A stretch of 64,000 bases of DNA, taken from positions 1 through 64,000 of the forward strand of contig CAJMPW010000004.1 of the NCBI GenBank assembly GCA_905215475.1, given 5' to 3'. Source of the DNA: CAG-103 sp905215475 (lineage in GTDB: Bacteria > Bacillota > Clostridia > Oscillospirales > Oscillospiraceae). The notes under the pieces were generated by a model that was not told the origin of the DNA, did not search any database, and saw only the letters and a list, made by a program, of their open reading frames with translations. The translations under genes and the position numbers were made by a program. Shown in pieces: positions 1 to 9,272 of the stretch (within the stretch, counting starts at the first letter, position 1; each line of letters begins with the position of its first letter).

Positions 1-79
1 CATATGTGATTTTCTCTTTGCCTTTTTCTCCAATAATATGTGCATAACCATCTTTTATTGCTCGTTCGAGATTTGTCAT
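1..79 (-). CDS. Hypothetical protein, N-terminal 26 codons only
   Basis: Only the start of this gene lies in the window. It begins MTNLERAIKDGY and has a good AGGAGG ribosome binding site at 87-92 with a 7-nt spacer, so the start is well supported. It follows the small HTH gene at 101-295 after about 20 nt and is probably cotranscribed with it. Too little is visible to name a family. It belongs to the cargo of the integrated element. Confidence 0.6.
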   Translation of the reverse strand, partial: MTNLERAIKDGYAHIIGEKGKEKITY

Positions 80-100
80 CTTAGTTCCTCCTGAACAACT

Positions 101-295
101 TTATTTCGGCTGTTGTTTCTGCTTTTTCACTTCACGAGTACGTCCGTCCAACGGCTTTTCTGCGCTTTTAGGAATTAGCCAGACATTGCCCAACCGATCG
201 ACACCATCAACTCTACCTTGTTCGCAGAGGACTTGAACTCGCCGCACGGAAAGTCCCCACTTATCAGCGGCTTCTTTTGCGTTCATGTAATCCAT
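101..295 (-). CDS. Small helix-turn-helix DNA-binding protein (MerR/excisionase-like)
   Basis: A 64-aa protein with an N-terminal winged-helix-like segment (NAKEAADKWGLSVRRVQVLC, about residues 4-23) followed by a basic lysine- and glutamine-rich tail. Such single-domain proteins bind DNA as small regulators or excisionase-like factors and are common in Clostridia integrative elements. The ATG at 295 is preferred because AAGG lies 6-7 nt upstream. The in-frame GTG at 304 sits on the ribosome binding site itself. It is probably cotranscribed with the truncated gene at the left edge. Its exact target is unknown. Confidence 0.7.
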   Translation of the reverse strand: MDYMNAKEAADKWGLSVRRVQVLCEQGRVDGVDRLGNVWLIPKSAEKPLDGRTREVKKQKQQPK

Positions 296-304
296 ATCGG
301 TCAC

Positions 305-913
305 CTTTTCTTACAGGGAATATTAATATACAACTTTATTATACAGCGCATTTGCGAATAATGCAATCACGTACTTATATCTTAAGCAGTGCGATTTCAA
401 GACCCATTTTCGGTATCTGTTGATTTCTGGTCAGATACGACAGGCAAGCAATGCGAGTGTTAATACACACTCACATTTCCTACCGTCTGCTTGTTGAGGG
501 CAGTGCCCCCAAGCCCCTTTTGAACACAGAATTTCATTCTGTGGCTACGCGTTCTGCGAACGCTTTGAAAGGGGACGCCGAAGCGCCGTCCCCTTAAGAT
601 GCCATGGAACAAATCGTCCCACCCTTACGCCTGATGGTTACTGCGAAACACAGTAGCCATCGCTAGATGCGTGGGCGAAATGCCTACCCATCCTTCGCTT
701 TTACTCCACACACTGTACCCTGTTTCAGGGCATAGGGTGTCGTGAATTGCGACATCCTATATGCAAAAGTGTGCCCTAAAATGGGGCACCCTCTTAAATA
801 ATGGGGTGGCAAAACACCACCTCACATTTTCTTTCCCGCAACGGTGGCGACGGTCGCAACGGTGCTGGGAGTACCCCTCAAAACACCGTCGCGACCGTTG
901 CAAGCGTCGCGCT
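305..913. other. Non-coding region of the element with several inverted repeats (origin/oriT candidate)
   Basis: About 600 bases with no convincing gene. Structured pieces are: a perfect 8-bp inverted repeat CACAGAAT/ATTCTGTG at 525-543; a 10-bp arm pair ATGGTTACTG/CAGTAGCCAT (one mismatch, 7-nt loop) at 634-660; and an iteron-like inverted array at 838-910. Lying downstream of a RepA-type ATPase and a MobC-like gene, it is a candidate for a replication origin or transfer origin. This is inference only, because no nic consensus was recognised. Confidence 0.4.
838..910. repeat. Iteron-like 9-bp repeats arranged as an imperfect inverted repeat
   Basis: The left arm (838-864) reads as three tandem 9-mers of the type GCAACGGTG. 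The right arm (884-910) carries the inverted complement with five mismatches in 27. The spacer is 19 nt. The array lies immediately beyond the stop codon of the RepA-type ATPase gene (914). It could act as a terminator, as iterons bound by a replication protein, or as part of oriT. Confidence 0.5.
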
Positions 914-2098
914 TTACTTAATTACTTCAACCATAGGTGCTTCTACCATATAAGTCAGCCTGATACGCCTTCCGGCGTGCTTGGTTTTGTTTTCGTACTT
1001 CACCTGATGTTCTTCCAGCAGGCGGCTGGCATTCACATTCAAATGCTTAGTAAGGCGATTCACTGCCATATCCAACCGTAGAGCTTCGGTAAGCTCTGTA
1101 GGGCTGCCTTCCCACTCGCGGTTCTCGTCAGATACAATCTTTGCCACAGCCTTCAACACCGGGTCTGGTGGCTGCTTCCAAAGCTCATTCTCTGCATGGT
1201 CAAGGAGCCATATCAAACGCTCCTGGTCTTTGTTTAGATACAGCCGCTGATCCGGATGATCCCGTCCACTGATTTCCAGTGTAGCCTTTCCGTCGGTTCG
1301 TTTTTCTTTCTGCATAATGAGTGCCCCATCTGCACAGCCCGACAGTCCGGTGGTACCGGAAATCTTCTCAAAGCTATCTCCCGCAGGCTGCTTTCTGGTG
1401 TGGTGGACAATCAGGATGCAAACTCCATGCCGGTCTGCAAATTGTTTCAGTTTTCCAATCACCTCATAATCGCTGGAATAGCTGTAATTGTCGCTTACCA
1501 TCTCCCGGACTTTTTGCAGGGTATCCACGATAATCAATTTGGTGTCTCTGTGTTCCCGGACAAACTTTTCAAGTTGTTTATCCAAACCGCTGCCAATCAT
1601 CTTGGCACTGGTAGCAAAGTGGAGAGAGCTTATCCCCTCCACACCGAACATACGAAACATCCTGCGCTGCAAACGGCTTTCGTCATCTTCAAGTGCAAGG
1701 TAAAGTACCGTCCCCTGATGAACCTTGTAGCCCCACAAATCCTGCCCGGTGCTGACATGGTGGGCGATCTGCGCCACCAGAAAAGATTTACCGATTTTTG
1801 GAGCTCCGGCAAGGATATATGCTCCAGTATAGAGCAGGTTTTCAATCACCGCGGACTTTACCTCAAACACATTATCCATCAGCTCGTCCAGGGTTACAGT
1901 GTGCAGGTAAGCCGGGTCGCTCATGCGCTGTATCTTGCGGTACATTTCTTCCAGGCTTTCCTGAGGATTTACAACTTCATCGTTGATTTCTTCCTTAGAA
2001 GTGGTTATACTAATGTCAGAGTTTTTTGAGATTGACTGCCCATCATCTGCGCCAACAGATGAGTCCTGGGCGGTCATTTTCTTTTTTTCATCGATCAT
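914..2098 (-). CDS. RepA-type AAA/RecA-fold ATPase (replicative helicase-like)
   Basis: This 394-aa protein has a RecA-fold core. Walker A is GAPKIGKS (about residue 97), and Walker B is LIIVDT, followed by an HHTRK segment typical of RepA/AAA_25 hexameric helicases from plasmids and integrative elements. The N-terminal 60 residues are acidic and low in complexity, and the C-terminal third is probably a winged helix. The ATG at 2098 is chosen because GGAGGA lies 8 nt upstream; a TTG at 2104 is the alternative. It overlaps the end of the MobC-like gene, so translation is probably coupled. The likely role is replication or mobilisation of the excised element. Confidence 0.8.
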   Translation of the reverse strand: MIDEKKKMTAQDSSVGADDGQSISKNSDISITTSKEEINDEVVNPQESLEEMYRKIQRMSDPAYLHTVTLDELMDNVFEVKSAVIENLLYTGAYILAGAPKIGKSFLVAQIAHHVSTGQDLWGYKVHQGTVLYLALEDDESRLQRRMFRMFGVEGISSLHFATSAKMIGSGLDKQLEKFVREHRDTKLIIVDTLQKVREMVSDNYSYSSDYEVIGKLKQFADRHGVCILIVHHTRKQPAGDSFEKISGTTGLSGCADGALIMQKEKRTDGKATLEISGRDHPDQRLYLNKDQERLIWLLDHAENELWKQPPDPVLKAVAKIVSDENREWEGSPTELTEALRLDMAVNRLTKHLNVNASRLLEEHQVKYENKTKHAGRRIRLTYMVEAPMVEVIK

Positions 2099-2423
2099 AG
2101 GCAATATCCTCCTGCATTCCTTTCATAATGGTTGTGATCATCTGAATGGTGTCCAACAGTTCTTCATTTGCTCCTTGCCCGGCTTCAATCCGGCGCAGCT
2201 CGTCCAGCACAGCAGCCAGCTGATCTCGCAGTGCCTTATAGACTCTCGGATTGCCCTGAACCACCACATCCAGACAGAGTAGCCGACGGATGATATAATC
2301 CTGCTTGGTCAGTCCGGTGAGCTTGACTGCTGTTTCAATCTGGGCATCCTCCGCAGGGGAGACCCGGAAAGATACGGCCTTGTTTCTCCAACGGTTGTGC
2401 TTGTCCAAATTCTTTGCTGACAT
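2088..2423 (-). CDS. MobC-like plasmid mobilisation / relaxosome protein
   Basis: A 111-aa protein with the pattern NKAVSFRVSPAEDAQIE followed by LTGLTKQDYI, characteristic of MobC/ribbon-helix-helix relaxosome accessory proteins. The C-terminal half looks helical and acidic. In the family these proteins bind oriT and help the relaxase to nick. No relaxase is visible in the window, so it may lie further left or be supplied in trans. The gene sits only 2 nt downstream of the integrase and overlaps the RepA-type ATPase gene, so int, mobC and repA look like one transcription unit. Confidence 0.7.
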   Translation of the reverse strand: MSAKNLDKHNRWRNKAVSFRVSPAEDAQIETAVKLTGLTKQDYIIRRLLCLDVVVQGNPRVYKALRDQLAAVLDELRRIEAGQGANEELLDTIQMITTIMKGMQEDIAYDR

Positions 2424-2425
2424 TT

Positions 2426-3499
2426 TTAATTGCCCCTTTCCATATTTAATTTATCTGCCATTTCCGTTTGCTTGGACGGAAACAGGTGCGCATAATTGTA
2501 AGTAATGTCGATGCTCTCATGACCCACCCGATCTGCGATGGCTGTGGCAGAGAACCCCATGTCGATCAAAAGTGAAACCGCGCTATGACGAATATCGTGG
2601 ATTCTGATGCGCGGCACCCCGGCTTCTTTGGCTCCCCGGTCCATCTCCCGGTGGAGATAACTCTTGGTGACGGTGAACATCCGGTCATCCGGCCCGATCC
2701 CGTAGAGCATTTTGAGGTAATCCTGAATTTCCTCTGCCAAAAACTGCGGCATAGTGATGACCCGATTACTCTTTTCCGTCTTGGGGGTGGTAATCAGATC
2801 CTCGCCGTTTAACCGCTGATAAGACTTGTTGATAGACACGGTGCGCTTCTCAAAGTCAAAGTCCGCCGGGGTCAGAGCCAGCAGCTCCCCCTCTCGGATA
2901 CCGCACCAGTAAAGCATCTCAAAGGCATAGAAGGACAGCGGTTTATCCATCATTACCTCAGCAAATTTCAAATACTGCTCCTTGGTCCAGAACATCATCT
3001 CCCGGTTTTTCTTCTTGCCCATGCTGCCTGCCTTCTTGCAGGGATTCTCCCGGAGGTTGTAGTACCGAACCGCGTGGTTGAAGATGGCGCTGAGTTGGTT
3101 ATGGACCGTCTTGAGGTACACAGGCGAGTAGGGTTTACCGTTCTCGTCCTTGTGATTCAGCATCTCGTTTTGCCAGGTGATGATCTGCTGGGCAGTGATG
3201 TTGCACATCTTCAGCTTGCCGAAGTAGGGGAGCAGCTTGGTGCGGATAATATGCTCCTTTGTGGCCCAAGTGTTTTCCTTGAGCCGGGTCTTCATATCCG
3301 CTGTGTAAAGTTCCACAAAACTTTTGAAGTTCATATCCAGATCAGCGCTGGTTTTATGAACCTGTTCCCGCTCCCAAGCCTGTGCCTCTCGCTTGGTCTT
3401 GAAGCCCCGCTTCTGAGTCTGCTTGCGCTCGCCGTTCCAATCGGTGTAGCGATAGACCGCCCGCCAAGTGTTGGTCTTTTCTTCCTTATAGACTGCCAT
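2426..3499 (-). CDS. int: Tyrosine recombinase (integrase) of the element
   Basis: A 357-aa phage/ICE-type integrase. Order: an N-terminal arm-binding segment (TWRAVYRYTDWNGERK), a SAM-like core-binding domain (about 65-155), and a C-terminal catalytic domain. Catalytic residues visible are Arg in GIREGELLAL, His-x-x-Arg in HDIRHS, His in GHESID and Tyr in ITYNYAHL. The ATG at 3499 has AGGGAGGGC 7 nt upstream and is preferred over the ATG at 3532. It lies 2 nt after the Xis-like gene. Its position next to guaA implies that it catalyses integration there. The consensus promoter at 3862-3890 probably drives it. Confidence 0.92.
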   Translation of the reverse strand: MAVYKEEKTNTWRAVYRYTDWNGERKQTQKRGFKTKREAQAWEREQVHKTSADLDMNFKSFVELYTADMKTRLKENTWATKEHIIRTKLLPYFGKLKMCNITAQQIITWQNEMLNHKDENGKPYSPVYLKTVHNQLSAIFNHAVRYYNLRENPCKKAGSMGKKKNREMMFWTKEQYLKFAEVMMDKPLSFYAFEMLYWCGIREGELLALTPADFDFEKRTVSINKSYQRLNGEDLITTPKTEKSNRVITMPQFLAEEIQDYLKMLYGIGPDDRMFTVTKSYLHREMDRGAKEAGVPRIRIHDIRHSAVSLLIDMGFSATAIADRVGHESIDITYNYAHLFPSKQTEMADKLNMERGN

Positions 3500-3501
3500 G
3501 C

Positions 3502-3696
3502 TTAGCCCTCCTTTCCCGTCTTGCCATAGCAAAACTTCTCCATGAAAAAGTTCCGATTGACCCGCCCGGAGATGGTCAGATATCCCTTGTCCCGGAGTTC
3601 AGCGTTAAGCTTGTGGATCACCTTGTAGGCGTGGGACTTGGAGATGCCCAGATCCTGGGCCACTTCCTCCACGCGCATAAAGTTTTGTGCCTGCAT
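3502..3696 (-). CDS. Excisionase-like small HTH protein
   Basis: A 64-aa protein beginning MQAQNFMRVEEVAQDLGISK, with a helix-turn-helix (VAQDLGISKSHAYKVIHKLN) of the kind found in excisionases and recombination directionality factors. It lies directly upstream of int with only 2 nt between, the classic xis-int order. An AAGGAAGG motif upstream supports the ATG. A short overlapping reading frame of 44 codons starts upstream (MQHNIQLQQPSM...) with its own GAGGAGG site and may be a leader peptide. The likely role is directing excision. Confidence 0.75.
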   Translation of the reverse strand: MQAQNFMRVEEVAQDLGISKSHAYKVIHKLNAELRDKGYLTISGRVNRNFFMEKFCYGKTGKEG

Positions 3697-3835
3697 TGAA
3701 AATACCTTCCTTTCCTCATTGATGGCTGCTGCAGCTGGATATTGTGTTGCATAAATGCCTCCTCACTTTCGTCCGCCACTTTTTCCCGGATGTATAACCG
3801 GGGGATTACGGCAGTTCTTTTTTGTTTATTGATTC

Positions 3836-3960
3836 TAAGCTATTTTGCTTAGTCTATTGTCATTATAATAAGCAAAATAGCTTATGTCAATCGGCGTACG
3901 CAAAATAAATTAAATAAAATTGTTTAGTATTCTCTTGACTTTCCTAAGCATTTCTGCTAC
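3836..3960. promoter_or_regulatory. Three-operator control region (TAAGC-N6-GCTTA)
   Basis: Three 16-bp near-palindromes share the form TAAGC-N6-GCTTA: O1 at 3836-3851, O2 at 3869-3884, and O3 at 3945-3960 (right half GCTAC). O1 and O2 are inverted copies of each other. O2 fills the spacer of the xis-int promoter, and O1 sits at its transcription start. O3 fills the spacer of the promoter for the XRE gene. This is a CI/Cro-like layout, so the XRE protein at 3999 is the obvious ligand. Confidence 0.75.
3862..3890 (-). promoter_or_regulatory. Consensus sigma-A promoter for xis-int-mobC-repA
   Basis: On the minus strand, TTGACA (3885-3890), a 17-nt spacer and TATAAT (3862-3867) form a perfect consensus promoter reading toward xis and int. 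The spacer contains the complete operator O2, so repressor binding would block RNA polymerase directly. The predicted leader before xis is about 160 nt. Confidence 0.85.
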
Positions 3961-3963
3961 GCT
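3935..3963 (+). promoter_or_regulatory. Promoter of the XRE regulator gene
   Basis: TTGACT at 3935-3940, a 17-nt spacer and TACGCT at 3958-3963 read toward the XRE gene starting at 3999. Operator O3 (3945-3960) occupies the spacer, which predicts autorepression. Confidence 0.6.
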
Positions 3964-3998
3964 TTTTATAAAGACAACCAACGATTGGAGTTGATGAT

Positions 3999-4502
3999 AT
4001 GGCGATTGGTGAACGAATTCACTTTTTCCGTCTCCTGCGGGGGATGACACAAAAATATCTCGGTATGTCATTGGGATTCCCGGAGAAGTCTGCTGATGTG
4101 CGCCTTGCACAGTACGAAACAGGATCAAGAACCCCTAAGGCAGACCTGACCGCCGCTTTGGCTGAGGTACTGGATATCTCGCCCCATGCGCTCTCTGTTC
4201 CGGACATAGACTCCTATGTGGGCCTTATGCATACCCTGTTTACCTTGGAGGACAACTACGGACTGAAAGTCAGTGAGCTGGATGGAGAAGTCTGCTTGAA
4301 GGTTGATGTGCGGAAGAACAAGGATGCTGCCCGGCTGCATGAAATGCTCTGCTCTTGGCAGCAGGCCACCGCCATGCTGGAGGCGGGCGAAATCTCCAAA
4401 GAGGACTATGACAAGTGGCGCTACCACTACCCGGAGTTTGATAAGGCTCAGAACTATGTGAAGGTGCCGCCCCAGGACCTCGTTTGCCCCTCTCACTTGT
4501 AG
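3999..4502 (+). CDS. XRE-family helix-turn-helix repressor of the element
   Basis: A 167-aa regulator with an N-terminal Cro/CI-type HTH (IGERIHFFRLLRGMTQKYLG...AQYETGSRTPKADLTAALAEVL, residues 3-65) and a C-terminal domain of unknown fold (about 70-165). It is divergent from xis-int, and both promoters carry the same operator type. The simplest model is a CI-like repressor keeping excision genes off and limiting its own expression. The start follows GGAG (3986-3989) with a spacer of about 9 nt. It is the last gene before the host boundary. Confidence 0.85.
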   Translation: MAIGERIHFFRLLRGMTQKYLGMSLGFPEKSADVRLAQYETGSRTPKADLTAALAEVLDISPHALSVPDIDSYVGLMHTLFTLEDNYGLKVSELDGEVCLKVDVRKNKDAARLHEMLCSWQQATAMLEAGEISKEDYDKWRYHYPEFDKAQNYVKVPPQDLVCPSHL

Positions 4503-4545
4503 GCCATGAGAGGAGCCATTTGTTGCACAGAATAATACCAAAAAG

Positions 4546-4591
4546 AAAAAGAGAGCTAACTGACTAATCAAAATCAGTTAGCTCTCTTTTT
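4546..4591. terminator. Bidirectional rho-independent terminator
   Basis: An 18-bp perfect stem (arms 4546-4563 and 4574-4591, containing GAGAGCTAACTGA/TCAGTTAGCTCTC, 10-nt loop) with A and T runs on both sides. It ends the XRE gene on the plus strand and insulates the element from guaA. Confidence 0.9.
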
Positions 4592-4608
4592 ATGAATAAT
4601 GAAAAAAT

Positions 4609-4626
4609 GTTGCCATTTCGTTGCCA
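4609..4626 (+). repeat. Paired GTTGCCA direct repeats near the attachment site
   Basis: GTTGCCA occurs at 4609-4615 and 4620-4626, one helical turn (11 bp) apart, about 60 bp from the guaA attachment core. Such short direct repeats near att sites are typical arm-type binding sites for tyrosine integrases. This is inference from position only. Confidence 0.4.
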
Positions 4627-4684
4627 CAGAGGGCATCAAACCTTAGAAAACCCAATCATTCCGAGCTTTTTGGGGTCTCTGAAA

Positions 4685-6226
<1,542 letters not shown>

Positions 6227-6240
6227 GGATGACGCTCTCC

Positions 6241-8073
6241 TTATTCGACAGTAACGGATTTTGCGAGGTTTTTCGGCTTATCGATCGCGCAGCCGTTGGC
6301 TTTTGCAACGTAATATGCAAAGAGCTGCAGCGGCACGATCTCTGCCGGGACGACGAACAGGCCGTCCATACGCGGCACAAGGATCACATCGTCCGCCTCG
6401 GAATAGATGGCGCGGTTGCCCTCGAGCGCCACGCCGAGCACGCGCGCACCGCGCGCCTTGACCTCTTTGACGTTGCTCATGGTCTTATCAAACAGCGGCT
6501 CGTAGCACGCGACAGCGATGACGAGACGATCTTCCTCGATGAGCGCGATCGTGCCGTGCTTGAGCTCGCCCGCGGCATAGGCCTCCGAGTGCAGGTAGGA
6601 GATCTCCTTGAGCTTCAAAGAGCCCTCCATGCAGACGGCATAGTCCACATTGCGGCCGATGAAAAACAGCGACGGGTTATTCTTGTAGCGCTCGGCAAGC
6701 TGCGCGATCTGCGGGTTGAGATCGATGGCACGCTGCACCATCTGCGGCAGGATCATGAGGTCGTCCGTGAGCTTTGCCGCCTCTTCCCTGCTCAGGCAGC
6801 CGCGCTTTTCGCCCAGATAGAGCGCCAGCAGATACAGCACCGACACCTGCGTGGTGTAGCCCTTCGTGGTCGCAACGGCGATCTCCGGGCCTGCCCAGGT
6901 GTAGATAACATCGTCCGAGATGCGGGCGATCGTGCTGCCGACGACGTTGACGATCGAGAGCACATACGCGCCCTTGGACTGCGCCTCGCGGATGGCGGCA
7001 ATGGTGTCCGCCGTCTCGCCGGACTGTGAGATGATGATCATGAGCGTATGCTCGTCCACGATCGGGTCACGGTAGCGGAATTCGCTCGCAAGGTCTGCAT
7101 CGACCGGGATATGCGTGAGCTTTTCGAGTGCATACTTGCCCGCCTGACCGGCGTAGAACGCCGAGCCGCAGGCCGTGATCATGATCTTGTTGAAGCCCAT
7201 GAGCTGCTCATCGGTCATCTTCAGCTCGTCAAACACGACGCGGTGATCTTTCACGCGCGGGTCAAGCGTGGACTTGATGGCGCGCGGCTGCTCCATGATC
7301 TCCTTGAGCATGAAGTGCTCGTAGCCGCCCTTCTCGGCGGCCTCGATGTCCCACGCGACGCGGGAGACGGGCTTCTGCACAGGCTTGCCGGTGCAGTCAA
7401 AGACGGTATAACCGTCGGCGCGCACCTCGGCGAGCTCACCGTCGTCGAGATAGACCACATTTTTCGTGTGCGACACGAGCGCCGTCACGTCAGAGGCAAA
7501 GAAGTTTTCGCCCGCGCCGACGCCGATGATCAGCGGGCAGCCGTTGCGCGCGAGGAACATCTGCTCCGGGCAGTCGGCGCACAGGATGCCGATCGCATAG
7601 CTACCCTCCAGGCGGCCAAGCGTCTTCATGACGGTGTCCTTGAGGTTGCCGTCGCCGGTGTAGTACATATCCAGCAGGTGAACGATGACCTCCGTGTCCG
7701 TCTCGCTGTGGAACACGAACCCCTTTGCCTGCAGCATCTCGCGCAGCTCCATGAAGTTTTCGATGATGCCGTTTTGCACGATGGCAAACTTGCCGTCGTT
7801 GCTCACGTGCGGGTGGGCGTTTGCCTCCGTCGGCGCGCCATGCGTTGCCCAGCGCGTATGGCCGAGGCCGATATAGCCGTGAAGATCGCTACCGTCATGC
7901 GTTTTTGCCAGCAGATTCTTGATCTCGCCGCAGGCCTTGGCAAGCTCGATCGTGCTGCCGTCGAGCACGGCAATGCCGGCCGAGTCATAGCCGCGGTACT
8001 CCAGCTTCTGCAGCCCTTCGAGAAGGATCGGCGCAGCCTGCTGCGCGCCGACGTATCCAACAATTCCACACAT
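6241..8073 (-). CDS. glmS: Glutamine--fructose-6-phosphate aminotransferase (isomerising)
   Basis: This 610-aa enzyme makes glucosamine-6-phosphate from fructose-6-phosphate and glutamine, the first step to UDP-GlcNAc. Cys2 (MCGIVGYVG) is the amidotransferase nucleophile. Two SIS domains follow (SQSGETADT near 355), and the C-terminus NLAKSVTVE is the conserved sugar-binding tail. Its own promoter is at 8168-8196. No glmS ribozyme was recognised in the roughly 88-nt leader, unlike in many Firmicutes. Glucosamine-6-phosphate feeds GlmM and NagB encoded at 57-59 kb. Confidence 0.97.
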   Translation of the reverse strand: MCGIVGYVGAQQAAPILLEGLQKLEYRGYDSAGIAVLDGSTIELAKACGEIKNLLAKTHDGSDLHGYIGLGHTRWATHGAPTEANAHPHVSNDGKFAIVQNGIIENFMELREMLQAKGFVFHSETDTEVIVHLLDMYYTGDGNLKDTVMKTLGRLEGSYAIGILCADCPEQMFLARNGCPLIIGVGAGENFFASDVTALVSHTKNVVYLDDGELAEVRADGYTVFDCTGKPVQKPVSRVAWDIEAAEKGGYEHFMLKEIMEQPRAIKSTLDPRVKDHRVVFDELKMTDEQLMGFNKIMITACGSAFYAGQAGKYALEKLTHIPVDADLASEFRYRDPIVDEHTLMIIISQSGETADTIAAIREAQSKGAYVLSIVNVVGSTIARISDDVIYTWAGPEIAVATTKGYTTQVSVLYLLALYLGEKRGCLSREEAAKLTDDLMILPQMVQRAIDLNPQIAQLAERYKNNPSLFFIGRNVDYAVCMEGSLKLKEISYLHSEAYAAGELKHGTIALIEEDRLVIAVACYEPLFDKTMSNVKEVKARGARVLGVALEGNRAIYSEADDVILVPRMDGLFVVPAEIVPLQLFAYYVAKANGCAIDKPKNLAKSVTVE

Positions 8074-8167
8074 AGTCGGTTCTCCTTATAATTCTAAAAA
8101 TCCTTCTTATCTCGATCCTATGCCGGCATCCTGCAAATACGTACAGAATGCCAAAATAGCATGCTAA

Positions 8168-8196
8168 ATTTTATACCGTTTGGCGGCTCGTGTCAA
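8168..8196 (-). promoter_or_regulatory. glmS-guaA promoter
   Basis: On the minus strand, TTGACA (8191-8196), a 17-nt spacer and TAAAAT (8168-8173) lie about 95 bases upstream of the glmS start. Confidence 0.7.
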
Positions 8197-8334
8197 GTTT
8201 CGGTTTCGCAGCGCGTGTCCGGGCGCGCATTTGTGCGCGCAGTCACGCCGGTATCGGGAGCGCTTTCACAACGGCTCTTGCAGAATGCGGGGAAAAATCG
8301 TAAAATACAGCCGAGAACGAACGGAGGTGAAGCT

Positions 8335-8832
8335 ATGGGATTCTTCAAAAGTAAAAAAGGCAGCATCATCAGCGATTATTTCTCCATCGAAACGGATATC
8401 GGGCAGTTTCGCAAAGGCAGCGCAGTAGACGTCGCGCTCTATTCTGACCATCTGGAGCTGCAAAACGCCATCGGAAATAAGGACACGGCGACGCTCGCCT
8501 ACAGTCAGATCACCGATATTTTTTACGGCTCGAAAACGCAGCTGCAGCTCAAGGAGAAATCCCCCATCGCACGTGCGTTTGCCGGCGGGCTGCTGTTTGG
8601 GAGCACCGGCGCTTTTATCGGCGCGCTCAGCGGTCTCGGCAAAAAGGAAAAGAAGATCCGGAAAATTCTCTTCATCATCAGCTATGTGACTGCGGACGGA
8701 CAGGAGGCGTTCCTGCCGTTTGAGGACACAAGGCTGTACAAAGGGCCGAAGGTGGCTGCCAAGCTGCGGCAGCTCTGCGGCATTGAGCGCGTGCAAACGC
8801 AGGCGGCTGCAGTGTCCGTGACCAAGCTGTAA
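8335..8832 (+). CDS. Uncharacterised 165-aa protein with a glycine-rich hydrophobic segment
   Basis: The start at 8335 follows a strong GGAGGTG with 5-nt spacing. Upstream in-frame starts lack one. The N-terminal half (about 10-80) resembles a small beta-rich, PH-like domain. A glycine-rich hydrophobic stretch (AFAGGLLFGSTGAFIGALSG, about 84-103) could insert in or associate with a membrane, and a basic segment KKEKKIRK follows. The family is not recognised. The gene is monocistronic with its own terminator at 8869-8901. Confidence 0.7.
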   Translation: MGFFKSKKGSIISDYFSIETDIGQFRKGSAVDVALYSDHLELQNAIGNKDTATLAYSQITDIFYGSKTQLQLKEKSPIARAFAGGLLFGSTGAFIGALSGLGKKEKKIRKILFIISYVTADGQEAFLPFEDTRLYKGPKVAAKLRQLCGIERVQTQAAAVSVTKL

Positions 8833-8868
8833 CGCGGTCATCGAGCCGGCTTTTGCGCTCTCAATACG

Positions 8869-8901
8869 AAAACCCACGGTGCAAATCGTACCGTGGGTTT
8901 T
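8869..8901 (+). terminator. Terminator of the 8335 gene
   Basis: Arms AAAACCCACGGT and ACCGTGGGTTTT with a 9-nt loop, followed by T residues. Confidence 0.85.
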
Positions 8902-8923
8902 TCCGTTAACCGAAGAAATAACC

Positions 8924-9012
8924 TCCGCTCCCCCGCGTGTGCGGGGAAAAGGCTTGCATATCCTTAACATATTTGCCTATATTGGGATCACCCCCGCGTG
9001 TGCGGGGAAAAG
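8924..9012 (-). CRISPR. Two-repeat orphan CRISPR remnant of type I-E repeat class
   Basis: Two 28-nt repeats (8924-8951 and 8985-9012) share their last 22 bases, including the dyad CCCCGCGTGTGCGGGG, and flank a 33-nt unique spacer (8952-8984). Repeat length, spacer length and the CCCCGC/GCGGGG stem fit type I-E repeats. Read on the minus strand the intact repeat comes first, and the terminal repeat (8924-8951) has a degenerate 3' end, as is usual at the leader-distal end. No cas gene lies in the window. No third repeat follows one spacer length beyond 9012. Confidence 0.65.
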
Positions 9013-9047
9013 ACGCACCTCAGACGGAAGAACCATTATTTCAGGTC

Positions 9048-9215
9048 TCAATGATTCAAAATCAAATGCGCACCATAAGTTATGAGATTTCTTTCATCGA
9101 CATCCAAAAGTCTTTCTTTTTCTTCTAAAAGATCGGTTTTAGCCACAAGTTGACCATTTTTGCCCCCAAAAGTTGCTTGGGATATAAAATTCATATCATC
9201 CAAAGTGAGAAGCAT
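9048..9215 (-). CDS. Small 55-aa hypothetical protein in an AT-rich patch
   Basis: It begins MLLTLDDMNFISQATFGGKN after a GGGGGG tract 6 nt upstream and ends NLITYGAHLILNH. Its composition is AT-richer than neighbouring genes. It lies on the presumed leader side of the CRISPR remnant. It could be a gene relic or a genuine small protein. No family is recognised. Confidence 0.35.
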   Translation of the reverse strand: MLLTLDDMNFISQATFGGKNGQLVAKTDLLEEKERLLDVDERNLITYGAHLILNH

Positions 9216-9272
9216 ATATCGCCCCCCGTTTAAAATCTCCATAGCTTGTTATTTGTTTTCACACACAGCCGG

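Larger units (their letters stand above)
1..4684. mobile_element. Right end of an integrative (mobilizable/conjugative) element at the guaA 3' end
   Basis: The block carries a RepA-type ATPase, a MobC-like relaxosome protein, a tyrosine integrase, an Xis-like protein and a divergent XRE regulator, which together are the replication/mobilisation and integration module of an integrative element. It abuts the last codons of guaA, a known integration hotspot for tyrosine-recombinase islands. The GAGTGGGAATAA string ending guaA (minus strand, 4685-4696) is the likely core. No second copy was seen between 1 and 4684, so the other end probably lies left of the window. The AT-rich regulatory DNA at 3700-4000 contrasts with the GC-rich host genes. 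Confidence 0.85.

Noticed and set aside
761..1081. 106-codon plus-strand frame in the element
   Set aside because: No ribosome binding site or family; it runs over the iteron-like repeats and the end of the RepA-type gene.
8074..8167. glmS ribozyme/riboswitch in the glmS leader
   Set aside because: The leader is only about 88 nt, and the conserved ribozyme core segments were not found.
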